A stretch of DNA of 64,000 nucleotides, from assembly GCA_039707655.1 (NCBI GenBank), contig CM077670.1, positions 141,092,001 to 141,156,000 on the forward strand, written 5' to 3'. The notes beneath the pieces are model-generated. The model worked only from the letters and a program-made list of their open reading frames with translations, was not told where the DNA came from and searched no databases. The stretch comes from Elymus sibiricus (lineage: Eukaryota > Streptophyta > Magnoliopsida > Poales > Poaceae). Positions 42,891 through 55,624 of this stretch are shown here, one piece after another. How positions within the stretch are numbered: position 1 is the stretch's first letter; the number at the start of each line of letters is the position of its first letter. A program made the position numbers and the translations under genes.

Positions 42891-44229
42891 ATGGAAAGTA
42901 ATCCTTTGATGGGTTTGTTCGGGGTATCTTCACCTCGACCGGAAGCATTGAGAGTTGCCCCTCAACCTACTGAACCTGCTGAAAATATTTATTATGAAAT
43001 TCCTTCGGGTATGATAGAGAAACTGCTAGCTAATCCTTATGCAGGAGATGCACTTGATATACATAGATGAAATTTGTGGATTGTTTAAGCTTGCAGGTTT
43101 ATCCGAAGATGGAGTTAAGAGGAAGGTATTCCATTTTTCTTTGGAGGGAAAAGGATTGACATGGTATACGCTATGTGATGATACTGGAACATGGGATTGG
43201 AACCGGTTAAAGCTGGAATTTCACCAGAAATTTTATCCTATGCATTTGGTTCACCGTGATCGGAATTATATATATAATTTTTGGCCTCGTGAAGGAGAAA
43301 GTATCGCTCAAGCTTGGGGGAGGCTTAAGTATATGTTGCATACATGCCCCGATCATGAGCTCTCAAGAGAAATAATTATTCAAAACTTTTATGCTCGGCT
43401 TTCTCATAATGATCAATCCATGCTTGATACTTCTTCTACTGGTTCCTTTATGAAGAGAACTATTGAACTCAAATGGGATCTTCTGGAAAGAATTAAATGC
43501 AACTCTGAAGATTGGGAAATCGACAAAGGTAAAGAGTCAGGTATAAATCTTAAGTTTGATTGTGTTAAATCTTTTATGGAAACTGATGTTTTTCATAAGT
43601 TTAGTACTAAATATGGACTTGACTCTGAGATAGTACCCACCTTTTGTGAATCTTTTGCTGCTCATGTTGATCTCCCTAAGGAGAAATGGTTTAAGTTCCA
43701 TCCACCTATTGAATTAAATGAAGAACATGTTAGTGTTAAAGAAGAAGCAATTGTTTACAATGTTGATCCAGTTGTGCCTACTGCTTATATTGAGAAACCT
43801 CCTTTCCCTGTTAGGATTAAGGAACATGCTAAAGCTTCAACTGTGGTTAATAAAAGTAATATTAGAGCACCTAGACCTTCTGAACAAATTAAAGTTGAAC
43901 CTAATGCTGCAATGGTTAAAGATCTTTTGTTTGATAATATTGATGGACATGTCATATATTTCTGTGATGAAGCAACTAGAATTGCTAAGCCAGGCACTAA
44001 AGATAAAAACAAACCAGTACTTGGCATGCCTCTTATTTCTGTTAAAATTGGAGGTCATTGCTATCATGGTCTATGTGATATTGGTGCTAGTGTGAGTGTT
44101 ATTCCTTTTACTCTCTATCAAGAAGTCATGAATGATATTGCACCTGTTGAGATTGAAGATATTGATGTCACTATTAAGCTTGCAAATAGAGATACTATTA
44201 CACCACTTGGGATTGTTAGAGATGTTTAA
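42891..44229 (+). pseudogene. Gag and protease region of the Athila-type element
   Basis: Gag begins at ATG 42891 (MESNPLMGLFGVSSPRPEAL) and shifts frame near 43040. The following frame (43039-44229) has the retrotransposon Gag core: ICGLFKLAGLSED, GLTWYTLCDDTGTWDWNRLK and FHQKFYP, then the EGESIAQAWGRLKYM segment. Near its end is the aspartic protease signature CDIGASVSVIP (44074-44106), in which the catalytic Asp is kept. Gag packages the RNA; protease cuts the polyprotein. TAA at 44227-44229 now separates it from pol, though the frame continues beyond it. The zinc-knuckle (CCHC) was not seen in this frame. Confidence 0.85.
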
Positions 44230-46440
44230 GTATTGTGTGGTAAAATCAAATACTCTATGGATTTTCTTGTTCTTGGATCACCACAAGATGATTTTTGTCC
44301 CATTATATTTGGTAGACCTTTATTGAATACAGTAAATGCTAAAATAGATTGCAACAAAGAAACTGTCACTGTTAATTTTGGTGATGTGTCTCATGAATTT
44401 AACTTATCCATGTTTCGTAGACAACCTCATGATAGAGAATTACCCAATAAAGATGAAATTGTAGGTCTAGCTTCCATTGCTATTCCACCTACAGATCCCT
44501 TTGAACAATATTAGCTAGACCATGAGAATGATATGCATATGAATGAAAGAAATGAGATACATGAATTATTCTTTAAACAAGCACCTATACTTAAACACAA
44601 TTTTCCTGTTGAAACTTTGGGAGACCCTCTTCCACCAAAGATTGATCCTGTGTTTGATTTGAAGCAATTACCTGATACACTTAAATATGCTTACCTTGAT
44701 GAAAAGAAGATATATCCTGTTATTATTAGTGCTAACCTTTCAGAGCATGAAGAAAAGAGATTGCTTAAAACTCTGAGGAAGCACCATGCTGCTATTGGAT
44801 AAACTCTTGATGATCTTGAGGGCATCAGTCCCACTTTATGTCAGCATAAAATTCATATGGAGCCAGATGCTAAACCAGTTGTTGATCATCAAAGATGGTT
44901 AAATCCTAAAATGAAGGATGTGGTAAGAACTGAAATATTAAAGCTTCTGGAGGCAGGTATAATTTATCCCATAGCTGATAGTAGATGGGTAAGTCTTGTT
45001 CATTGTGTTCCTAATAAAGGAGGTATTACTGTTGTTCCTAATGATAAAAATGAACTTAACCCGCAAAGAATTGTAACCGGTTATAGAATGGTAATTGATT
45101 TCAGAAAATTAAATAAAGCTACTAGGAAAGATAATTACCCCTTGCCTTTTATTGATCAGATGTTAGAAAGATTATCTAAGCATACACACTCTTGCTTCCT
45201 AGATGGTTATTCTAGTTTCTCTCAAATACCTGTATCACCAGAAGATCAAGAGAAAACCACATTTACTTGTCCTTTTGGAACTTATGCTTATCGTCGTATG
45301 CCTTTTGGTTTATGTAATGCACCTGCTACCTTTCAAAGATGTATGACTGCTACATTCTCTGACTTTTGTGAAAAGATTGTTGAGGTTTTCATGGATGATT
45401 TCTCCGTTTACGGAACCTCTTTTGATGATTGCTTAAGCAACCTTGATCGAGTTTTGCAGAGATGCAAAAGAAACTAATCTTGTCTTATAGAAGAAGTGCC
45501 ACTTTATGGTAAATGAAGGTATAGTCCTTGGGCATAAAATTTCTGAAAGTGGTATTGAAGTTAATAAAGCTAAGGTTGATGCTATTGAGAAAATGCCATG
45601 TCCTAAAGATATCAAAGGTATAAGAAGTTTCCTTGGTCATGCTGGTTTCTATAGAAGGTTTATAAAATATTTCTCTAAAATTTCTCGGCCTCTTATTAAT
45701 CTCTTACAAAAAGATGTGCCATTTGTTTTTGATGATGATTGCGTAGAAGCCTTTGAAATACTTAAGAAAGCCTTCATATCTGCACCTATTATTCAACCAC
45801 CTGATTGGAACCTACCCTTTGAAATCATGTGTGATGCTAGTGACTATGCTATTGGTGCTGTTCTAGGACAAAGAGTTGATAAGAAATTGAACATTATTCA
45901 TTATGCTAGTAAAACTCTAGACAGTGCTCAAAGAAATTATGCTACAACTGAGAAAGAATTTTTAGTAGTTGTGTTTGCATGTGATAAATTCAGATCTTAC
46001 ATTGTTGATTCTAAAGTGACTATTCACACCGATCATGCTGCTATTAAATACCTTATGGAAAAGAAAGATGCTAAACCTAGACTTATTAGGTGGGTTCTTT
46101 TGTTACAATAATCTGATTTGCATATTATTGATAGAAAGGGGGTTGAGAATCCCGTAGCTGATAATTTGTCTAGAATGGAAAATGTTCTTGATGACCCACT
46201 TCCTATTGATGATAGTTTTCCTGATGAACAATTAGCTGTTATAAATGCTTCTCGTAATACTCCTTGGTATGCAAACTATGCTAATTACATTGTTGCAAAA
46301 TATATACCACCTAGTTTCACATACCAACAAAAGAAAAAGTTCTTCTTTGATTTAAGACATTACTTTTGGGATGACCCACATTTATATAAAGGAGTAGATG
46401 GTGTTATTAGACGTTGTGTACCGGAGCATGAACAGGACAC
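44230..46440 (+). pseudogene. Pol: reverse transcriptase and RNase H of the Athila-type element
   Basis: Continues in the Gag frame across stops at 44512 (TAG) and 44800 (TAA). RT starts about 44857: LLEAGIIYPIADSRWVSLVH, YRMVIDFRKLNKATRKDNYP, PFGLCNAPATFQRCM, and the active-site motif VFMDDFSVYG at 45385-45414 (FMDD, the normal Athila form of YxDD). A frameshift at about 45475 moves to the next frame, which holds the RT thumb ([20 protein letters not shown]) and RNase H ([21 protein letters not shown]-like [27 protein letters not shown]). TAA at 46109 breaks it again. Copying of RNA to DNA would not be possible from this copy. Confidence 0.9.
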
Positions 46441-47549
46441 CATGCGGGAGACAGAACTGCACATAAGGTATTACAATCTGGTTTTTATTGGCCTACTCTT
46501 TTTAAAGATGCACATAAGTTTGTCCTCTCTTGTGATGAATGTCAAAGAATTGGTAATGTTGGTAGACGTCAGGAAATGCCTATGAACTATTCACTTGTTA
46601 TCGTACCATTTGATGTTTGGGGTTTTGATTATATGGGACCTTTTCCTTCCTCAAATGGGTATACTCATATTTTAGTTGCTGTTGATTACGTTACTAAGTG
46701 GGTAGAAGCTATTCCAACTAGTAGTGCTGATCATAACACGTCTATCAAAATGCTTAAAGAAGTTATATTTCTGAGGTTTGGAGTCCCTAGATATTTGATG
46801 ACTGATGGTGGTTCACATTTTATTCATGGTGCTTTCCGTAAATTGCTTGCTAAATATGACGTTAATCATAGAATTGCATCTCCATATCATCCTTAGTCTA
46901 GTGGTCAAGTTGAATTAACTAATAGAGAAATAAAATTAATTTTGCAAAAGACCGTTAATAGATCTAGAAAGAATTGGTCTAAGAAACTTGATGATGCACT
47001 ATGGGCTTATAGAACTGCTTATTAAAATCCTATGGGTATGTCTCCATATAAAATGGTTTATGGAAAAGCATGTCATTTACCTCTTGAACTAGAACATCAG
47101 GCATATTGGGCAATTAAAGAACTTAATTATGATTTTAAACTTGCCAGTGAGAAGAGGTTATTTGATATTAGCTCACTAGATGAATGGAGAATACAAGCTT
47201 ATGAAAATGCAAGCTGTTTAAAGAAAAAGTTAAAAGATGGCATGATAAAAGAATTCAAAAACGGGAATTCAAAGTAGGTGATCATGTTCTGTTATACAAT
47301 TCTCGTTTAAGATTTTTTGTAGGAAAACTTCTCTCTAAATGGGAAGGACCATATATCTTCAAAGAAGTTTATCGCTCCGGAGCCATCAAAATAAATAACT
47401 CCGAAGGCACTAATCCGAGAGTGGTTAATGGGCAAAGAATTAAACATTATATCTCAGGTACTCCCATTAATGTTGCAACCAATATTATTCAAACAATGAC
47501 ACCGGAAGAGCACATAGAAGAAACCTTCCAGAATGCTCCAGAATCCTGA
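46440..47549 (+). pseudogene. Pol: integrase of the Athila-type element
   Basis: The frame changes again near 46450-46480. Core: FDVWGFDYMGPFPSSNGYTH (first catalytic Asp), FGVPRYLMTDGGSHFIHGAF (second Asp), [18 protein letters not shown] (Glu). A TAG at 46894 replaces the Gln that normally precedes SSGQVE, and TAA at 47023 interrupts AYRTAY/NPMGMSPYKMVYGK. One more frame change near 47270 is needed to reach the C-terminal domain GDHVLLYNSRLRFF...LLSKWEGPYIF, ending at TGA 47547. All three DDE residues are still present; the stops make it inactive. Confidence 0.9.
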
Positions 47550-47869
47550 AAAGGAGTTGGTATGTGGTACGGTAAGTAAACTGACTCAAAATTCCATAAA
47601 AGCACTTTCTGTTCGTTTTGGAATATATAAAAAATAGGAAAATAATAAACCGTCCGAACAGTGCACGAGGGAGCGACACACTTAGGGGCGCGCCTACCGA
47701 GCTTGTAGCTCCCCCGTGGACTTTCCTAACTCCGTTTTTCTTCCATATTACTTGTCCTGCATGAAAAATTCATTATATATACTCTCAGATGTTTTGACCA
47801 CCGTATCGCAAGTTCCTCCTCTGTTCTTGTTTCGTGCTGTTTTATGTCAAATTTTTGAGGCCAGGCATC

Positions 47870-48411
47870 ATGTGTTCCTCTTCCTCCAACAACGTGGGAG
47901 ACGACGCTTGATTGCTGCAGATGGAACTCAAGAGAGAGGAGGAGGAAGAAGTCACTATGGAAGAAGATGATGGAGATTCGCTGGAGGTCCACCCTCCGGC
48001 TTCCGATAGGGGTACCCTTGCCGGCATCTCCACAACTCCAAATCCCCATCGAGCCATGAGAAGCACAACAAGCCATGGGAGTCCAGAGGTACAAGAAGGG
48101 CTTCCCCCTAGGAGGCCCTTGCACAGGTTACATCGAAACAATTTGCATAACTTGGTTCACAATTATGGATTTGAGAATACTCACCGCATGCACATACGTT
48201 CCAATTGGGACATCTCTCATCCAAGTGAAAGTGATGCAGAGAAGGAAGCATGGGGCTAGAGAATAAACATATTATGGCCGAAGTCCAGAAGAATGCTAAG
48301 ATGATCCAGCATGTACTCCGAGAAATTCATAGCTTACGGGAGATCCTAATTGATACGATAAAAATCAAGCCTACCTCATCATCACCACCATCACCGAAGA
48401 AGGAGAATTGA
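47870..48411 (+). pseudogene. Third ORF (env position) of the Athila-type element
   Basis: From ATG 47870: MCSSSSNNVGDDA, a TGA at 47909, then in the same frame a Glu/Asp-rich stretch EEEEVTMEEDDGDSLE and HRAMRSTTSHGSPE to TAG 48257. In another frame a helical segment follows (MAEVQKNAKMIQHVLREIHS, from 48274) to TGA 48409. It lies after integrase, where Athila elements have an env-like ORF, but I see no signal peptide or membrane segment, so no envelope function can be assigned. Confidence 0.5.
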
Positions 48412-49959
48412 GTACATGGGTATGGGCACCACCCTTGGCTTGTGCCAAGCTTGGGCGAGGTGCCCCGGTATCGTATCACCATCACGTTTATCACAATTAT
48501 CTATCTTAATTCGATCCTTAGTTATTTCGTGATTTAGAAGAATAAAGTTTTAGTATGATTTAGTCTCTAGTTCTTGCTTTGTGATCTATCTATCAATGTA
48601 ATCGAGTGCGAGAGTTATATAATAAAGTGTAGTTTGAGTTGAGTTGTTTTACTTTTCATGATCCAATCTTGGAAATAAAAATAAAAAGAATAAAGAAAAG
48701 AGAGATCATATGCTAATCCCATGGGGAGTGATGACTTCACATAAAAGAAGTATAATTGATAAAACTTCTTGGAAGTTAACAAACATAGCATTGGTCATTG
48801 TTGCAAATCATGAAAAAGTAATAAAGGAAGAGAAGTCTCACATATAAATATACTATCTTGGACATCTTTTATGATTGTGAGCCCCCATTAAATATTCTGT
48901 CTCAAATAGTTGACGTTGGACAAGGAAGAAAATGTAATGAGTTATGTTTGCTTATATTCACATAGAAGTTATATTGTTTTGGATCCTCTAACATGTGGTG
49001 CTTGCCCCCTATCTTTTGCTAGCCAAAATTCCGTACTAAGTAGAGATACTACTTGTGCATCCAAAAACCCTTAAACCCAGTTTCATGTCATGAGAGTCCA
49101 CCATATCTACCTATGGATTGAATAAGATCCTTCAACTAAGTTTTCATCGGTGCAAAAGCAATAAAAATTGCTCCTAAATATGTATGATCTTTTATTGTAA
49201 GGGAAAATAAGCTTTGTACGATCTTGTGATGGTGAAGAAATAAAAGCGACAGACTGCATAATAAAGGTCGTTATCACAAGGGGCAATATAAAGTGACATT
49301 CCTTTACATTAAGAGCTTGCACATCCAAAAATAAAAAGCGCATGACAACCTCTACTTCCCTCTGCGAAGGGCCTATCTTTTACTTTTATGTATTTACTTT
49401 CATGCAAGAGTCCATAGTATTCTCCTCTATTCCATTTTTATTTTCTCTTTTGGCAAGCATCATGTGGTGGGGAAAGATCCAGATATATATATCCAGTTGA
49501 ATGTAGGTGATCATGAGTTATTGTTGTTGACATTACCCATGAGGTAAATGCGTTGGGAGGTGAAATTATAAGCCCCTATCTTTGTATGTGTCTGACTGAA
49601 ACTTTTGCTCCATAAGTATGCCGTGAGTGTCAACAATCATAGAAGACTAAATGATAGTTGAGTATGTGAACTTGCTAAACAAAAGCTCTTACATAGACTC
49701 TTTCTGATAATATGATGAATTGCAATTTCTTGAGTGACTGAGATCATAGTTTGTTAGTTTTCAATATGGTTTGTAGTTCATACTTTATCTTGTGGATGAA
49801 TTGTCACTTGTTCATGGGAAGTTTTATGATAATATATTGTTGTTCTAATAAAGATCATGATGCCTTCATGTCTGTATTTTCTTTTATCGACACCTCCCTC
49901 TCTAAACATGTGGTCATGATTATCGATTTCCGTTTTTCGCTTGGGGAAAAGCGAGCTCT
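48412..49959. other. Non-coding 3' region of the Athila-type element
   Basis: AT-rich. No conserved frame; a 119-codon frame at 49751-50110 crosses the LTR edge and is not credible. Confidence 0.6.
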
Positions 49960-49973
49960 AAGCTTGGGGGAGT
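49960..49973 (+). other. Polypurine tract of the plus-strand Athila-type element
   Basis: AAGCTTGGGGGAG immediately before the 3' LTR start at 49974. Confidence 0.85.
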
Positions 49974-50440
49974 TGATACGTCCATTTTGCATCAGGATTT
50001 CATATTCTTATTTATTATGTTTTGAGTCATTATTTCACTTTATTATACAATTCTTATGCCTTTTCTCTCTTATTTTGCAAGATTCACATGAAGAGGGAGA
50101 TTGTCCGTAGCTGGAATTCTGGACTGGAAAGGGGTGAAACAGAGATAGCTATTCTGCACACCTCCAAATGACCTGAAAATTTAGGGAGAATTATTTTGGA
50201 ATATATAAAAAATACTGGCGAAAGAAATAACCAGAGAGGACCCACCAGGAGGCGGCAAGCCTGGGGGGCGCGCCCTACCTCCCTAGGCGCGCCCCCCGAG
50301 CTTGTGGCGCCCCTGGCAGACCTCCAGGGCCCATCTTCTGCTATATAAGGCTATTTGCCCTAGAAAAAATAAGAAGAAGACTTTCGGGATGAAGTGCCTC
50401 CGTCTCGAGGCGGAACCTGGGCAGGAGCACTTTTGCTCTC
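49974..50440 (+). repeat. 3' LTR (first 467 bp) of the plus-strand Athila-type element
   Basis: Matches 41363-41830 with roughly 30 differences counted by eye (about 93-94% identity). Interrupted at 50440 after GCACTTTTGCTCTC; the rest lies beyond the window on the far side of the next insertion. Confidence 0.9.
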
Positions 50441-51983
50441 TGCTACTTGTAAACTGCGTTGGTATTTCCCCGAAGAGGAGAGGATGATGCAGTATAGTAG
50501 AGATACATATTTTCCTCAGTTAAGAACCAAGGTTATCAATCCAGTAGGAGAACCACACAAAACCTCGTTAGCAGCACCTACACACACAAAAGCAAACACT
50601 TGCACCCAACGCAAATAAGAGGGTTGTCAATCCTCTTAGCGGTTATTTGCAAAGATTAATTCTGATAGTGATAGATAAAAAGTAATTTCCAAAATAAAAT
50701 AAAAGAATATAAATTGCAGCAAGGTATTTTTTAATTTTAATATATTATAAAAGTAGACCCAGGGGCCATAGTTTTCACTAGAGGCTTCTCTCTCGAATAC
50801 ATAGCATACGGTGGGTAAACAAATTACTGTTGGGCAATTGATAGAAAAGCAAATAATTATGATGAATTCATGGCAATGATCATGTATATAGGCATCACGT
50901 CCGAGACAAGTAGACCGACTCCTGCCTGCATATACTACTATTAATCCACCCATCGACCGCTGTCCAGCATGCATCTAGGGTATTAAGTATAAAACAGAGT
51001 AACGCCTCAAGCAAGATGACATGATGTAGACAAAGTAAACTCAAGCAATATGATTAAACCCTATCTTTTTATCCTTAATGGCAACAATACAAATACGTGT
51101 CATGTCCCTTTCTGTCACTGGGATTGAGCACCGCAAGATTGAACCCATCACAAAGGACCTCTCCCATTGCAAGATAAATCAATCTAGTTGGCCAAACCAA
51201 ACGGATAGATCGGAGAGAAATACAAAGCTATAACAATCATGCATAAAAGAGTTCAGAGAAGACTCAAATATTTCTCATGAATAATCTGATCATAAACTCA
51301 CAATTCATCGGATCCCAATAAACACACCGCAAAAGAAGATTACATCGGATAGAACTCCAAGACATCGAGGAGAACATGGTATTGAAGATCAAAGATAGAG
51401 AATAAGATATCTAGCTACTAGCTATGGACCCGTAGGTCTATGGTAAACTACTCACACATCATCGGAAGGGCAGCAAGGTTGATGAAGAAGCCCTCCGTGA
51501 TCGATTCCCCCTCTGGTAGAGTACCGGAAAAGGCCTCCAGATGGGATCGCGGAAGAACAAAGGCTTGCGGCGGCGGTAGGGTTTTCTCGTCTGGCTCTCT
51601 GTTGGTTTCCGAATATTTGAGAATTTATAAAAGTGGAATTAGGTTAAAAGGAGCCATGAGGGGCCCACAAGGCATCAGGGCGCCCTCTGGGGCCGTGCCC
51701 TGTTGCCTTGTGGCCTCCTCGTGAGGCTTTTGGCATCCTGCCGAAGCTTCCAGGGTCTCTTTTGTCCAGACAAAAATCGTCAAAAAGTTTCGTGGCATTT
51801 GGACTTCATTTGGTACTGATTTCCTGAAAAACCAAAAACAAGCAGAAAACAGCAACTGGCACTGAGCACTAGGTTAATAACTTAGTTCCACAAAATGATA
51901 TATAATTGCATAAAAAACATCCAAGATTGATACTATAATAGCATGGAACGATAAAAAAATATAGATATATTGGAGACGTATCA
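50441..51983 (-). repeat. LTR-1 (3' LTR of unit 1)
   Basis: 1543 bp. Left end TGCTACTTGTAAACTGCG, right end GGAGACGTATCA. Minus strand carries TTTTATAAATTCTC (about 51615-51630) as a probable TATA region, then leader sequence with GAAAACCCTACCGCCGCCG. Confidence 0.9.
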
Positions 51984-52000
51984 AGCATCCCCAAGCTTAA
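51984..52000 (-). other. Polypurine tract, unit 1
   Basis: Minus strand reads AATTAAGCTTGGGGATGCT just before the LTR start. Confidence 0.8.
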
Positions 52001-52455
52001 TTCCTGCTCATCCTTGAGTAGGCAAATGATAAAAGCAGAATTTTTGATGTGGAATGCGACCTAACATGTTTCATCGTGTAATTCTCTTTTACGGTATGAA
52101 TATTAAGATCTGACTGATTCAAAGCAATAGTCTATAATTTGATATAAAGACATCAATACTCAGGCATACTAATAAACAATCATGCCTTTCAAAATAAAAA
52201 TGCGAAAGAAAGTTATCCCTACAAAATCATATAATCCTGTTATGGTCCATCTCCTTAACACAAAGTATTTATCATGCACTACCCCAATGACAAGCCGAGC
52301 AATTGGTTCATACTTTTTAACGCGCTTCAGCTTTTTCAACCCCCACGCAATACAGAGCGCAAGCCATGGATATAGCACTATGGGTGGAATAGAATGTGGT
52401 GGTAGAGATCAATAAGGGGAAGTCAAGAAGAAGAAGATAGTCTCACATCGACGTG

Positions 52456-54050
52456 GCTAATCAATGGGCTATGGAGATGCCCATCAATTGATGTCAATGC
52501 GAGGAGTAGGGATTGCCATGCAACGGATGCAGTAAGAGCTATAAGTATATGAAAGCTCAACATGAAAACTAAGTTGGTGTGCATCCAACTTGCTTGCTCA
52601 TGAAGACCTCGGGCATTTGAGGAAGCCCATCATCAGAATATACAAGCCAAGTTCTATAATGAAAAATTCCCACTAGTATATGAAAGTGACAAAATAGGAG
52701 ACTCTCTATATGAAAAAGATGGTGCTACTCTGAAGCAAAAGTGTGGAAAAAGGATAGTAACATTGCCCCTTCTCTCTTTTTCTCTCATTCATTTTATTTA
52801 TTTATTTATTATTTTTCGTCCGGAGTCTCATCCCGACTTGTGGGGGAATCACGGTCTCCATCATCCTTTCCTCACTGGGACAATGCTCTAATAATGATGA
52901 TCATCACACTTTTATTTACTTACAACTCAACATTACAACTCGATACTAGAACAAAAATATGACTCTATATGAATGCCTCTGGCAGTGTACCAGGATGTGC
53001 AATGATGCTAGCGTAACATGTATAAAAATGATGAACGGTGGCTGAGCCACAAATACTATGTCAGCTATATGATCATGCAAAGCAATATGACAATGACGAT
53101 GTGTCTCATAAAAAAAAGGAACGGTGGAAGTTGCATGGCAATGTATCTCAGAATGGCTATGGAAATGCCATGATAGGTAGGTATTGTGGCTGTTTTGAGG
53201 AAGATATAAGGAGGCTTATGTGTGATAGAGCATATCATATCACGGGGTTTGGATGCTAATAAACAGGCTATGGAGATGCCCGTCAATTGATGTCAATGCG
53301 AGGAGTAGGGATTGCCATGCAACGGATGCACTAAGAGCAATAAGTATATGAAAGCTCAACATGAAAACTAAGTGGGTGTGCATCCAACATGCTTGCTCAT
53401 GAAGACCTCGGGCATTTGAGGAAGCCCATCATCGGAATATACAAGCCAAGTTCTATAATGAAAAATTCCCACTAGTGTATGAAAGTGACAAAATAGGAGA
53501 CTCTCTATATGAAAAACATGGTGCTACTTTGAAGCACAAGTATGGAAAAGGATAGTAACACTGCCCCTTCTCTCTTTTTCTCTCATTTTCTTTTTTTCTC
53601 TTTTTTTTTCTTTTTTTCGTGGGCTCTTTTTGGCCTCCTTTTTTTTCTTTTCTTTTTTATTTCCTCACTGGGACAATGCTCTAATAATGATGATCACATA
53701 CTTCTACTTACTTACAACTCAAAATTACAACTCGAAACTAGAACAAATATGACTCTATATGAATGCCTCTGGCAGTGTACCAGGATGTGCAATGATACTA
53801 GCGTAACATGTATAAAAAATGATGAACAGTGACTGAGCCACAAATACTATGTTAGCTATATGATCATGCAAAGCAATATGACAATGATGATGCGTGTCAT
53901 AAAAATGGAACGGTGGAAGTTGCATGGCAATATATCTCGGAATGGCTATGGAAATGCCATGATAGGTAGGTATGGTGTCTGTTTTGGGGAAGATATAAGG
54001 AGGCTTATGTGTGATAGAGTGTATCATATCACGGGGTTTGGATGCACCGG
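52456..54050. repeat. 799-bp tandem duplication inside interior-1
   Basis: First copy about 52456-53254, second about 53255-54050 (GGCTATGGAGATGCC at 52467 and 53266). The second has a long T-rich run (53569-53630). The same duplication is in interior-2, so it predates the tandem array. Confidence 0.85.
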
Positions 54051-55624
54051 TGAAGTTTGCACCAACTCTCGATGTGACAAAGGGCAATGCACGGTACCGA
54101 AGAGGCTAGCAAATTGCGGAAAGGTGAGAGTGCGTATAATCCATGGACTCACATTAGTCATAAAGAACTCACATATTTATTGCGAAAGTTTATTAGCCCT
54201 CGAAGCAAAGTACTACTACACATGCCCCTAGGGGAATAGATTGGTAGGAAAAGACCATCGCTCGTCCCCGACCACCACTCATAAGGTAGACAATCAATAA
54301 TAAATCATGCTCCAACTTCTTAGCATAACGACAGATCATATGTGCATGCTTCGGGAATCACAAACCTTAACAACAATATTCTTACTATACCACAATTATC
54401 TACTAGCACCTCCGACATAGTACCATCTTAATATCGCAAAACTATTGCAAGGAATCAAACTTATCATATTCAGTGATCTACATGAAAGTTTTTATTATAT
54501 CCCTCTTGAATATCTATCTTATTAGGACCAATTTCATAACCCGTGCATATTACCATTACTATTTATTAGACTCTCAAAAAGATATAAGTGAAGCATGAGA
54601 GTGCAACTATTTCTTTAAAATATAACCACCGCCGTGCTCTAAAAGATATAAGTGAAGCACTAGAGCAACTGCCTAGCTCAAAAGATATAAGTGAAGCACG
54701 TAGAGTATTCTAACAAATCACGAATAATGTGTGTCCCTCTAAAAAAGTTGTGTTCAACACAAATGATTGTGACAAACTAAAAAGCAAACAAACTATAGCA
54801 CAAGACGCTCCAAGTAAAACATATATCATGTGATGAATAAAAATATAGCTCCAACTGAGTTACCGATAGATTGTAGACGAAAGAGGGGATGCCATCCAGG
54901 GCATCCCCAAGCTTAGACGCTTGAGTATTCCTTGAATATTACATTGGGGTGCCTTGGGCATCCCCAAGCTTAGGCTCTTGCCACACCTTATTCTTTTATC
55001 CATCGTAGTCTCACCCAAAACATGAAAACTTCAGCACACAAAACTCAACAGAAACCTCGTGAGATCCGTTAGTATAACAAACAAATCTTAAACTTTAGAT
55101 ACTATTGTAAATTGATTCATATTTAATATTGGCATAATGCTACTGTACTCCAACTTCTCCATGACTCATACCCCGGATACGATCCGTAGATTCATCAAAA
55201 TAAGCAAACTATGCAACAAAAACAGAATCTGTCTAAATCAGAACAGTCTGTAAAGATCAGAATTAAAGTCTTACTTCTGTAACTCCCAAAATTCTGAAAA
55301 CTTACGACAACGTGGGCAATTCATATATCAATATTTTGTAAAAAATTTAGAAGGTCTGACACTCCAGCAAAAAATCAAAATTCCAACACCGGACGCAAAG
55401 GTTTCTGTTTTCAAACAGCTTCAATTATACTATCTTCCAAATCATCCCAAAAGCATTACTTGGCACAAACACTAATTAAAAGATCAAAACACAATCATAA
55501 TAGAGTCTAAAATTGTGTAAACACACAAGAACAGAAAGTAAAACAAAAAATTTATTTTATTCATTGGGTTGCCTCCCAACAAGCGCTATTGTTTTATGCC
55601 CCTAGCTAGGCATAATGCATAGTT
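54051..55624. other. Non-coding interior-1 between the 799-bp repeat and gag
   Basis: Contains short repeats of AAAGATATAAGTGAAGCA (54588, 54643, 54678) and two copies of GGCATCCCCAAGCTTAG (54900, 54957), the latter being duplicates of polypurine-tract-like sequence. No pol sequence. Confidence 0.7.

Larger units (their letters stand above)
41363..50440 (+). mobile_element. Athila-type Gypsy retrotransposon, 3' LTR truncated by a further insertion
   Basis: 5' LTR 41363-42784, tRNA-Asp primer site at 42796, decayed gag-PR-RT-RH-INT 42891-47549, a third ORF region, polypurine tract AAGCTTGGGGGAG (49960-49972) and a 3' LTR starting 49974 that breaks at 50440. LTR starts TGATACGTCCATTTTGCATC, and together with the tRNA-Asp site this is characteristic of the abundant Triticeae Athila-like families (Sabrina/Fatima group; exact family not verified). 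It lies inside the integrase of the minus-strand Gypsy element; GTCGT precedes it as the candidate target duplication. Confidence 0.9.

Noticed and set aside
43718..44095. 125-codon frame overlapping gag
   Set aside because: Leu-rich shadow frame of the Gag/protease region, which has the real motifs in another frame.
47870..48411. Envelope glycoprotein gene
   Set aside because: Position fits an env-like ORF, but there is no signal peptide, no transmembrane helix and no cysteine pattern; kept only as 'third ORF'.
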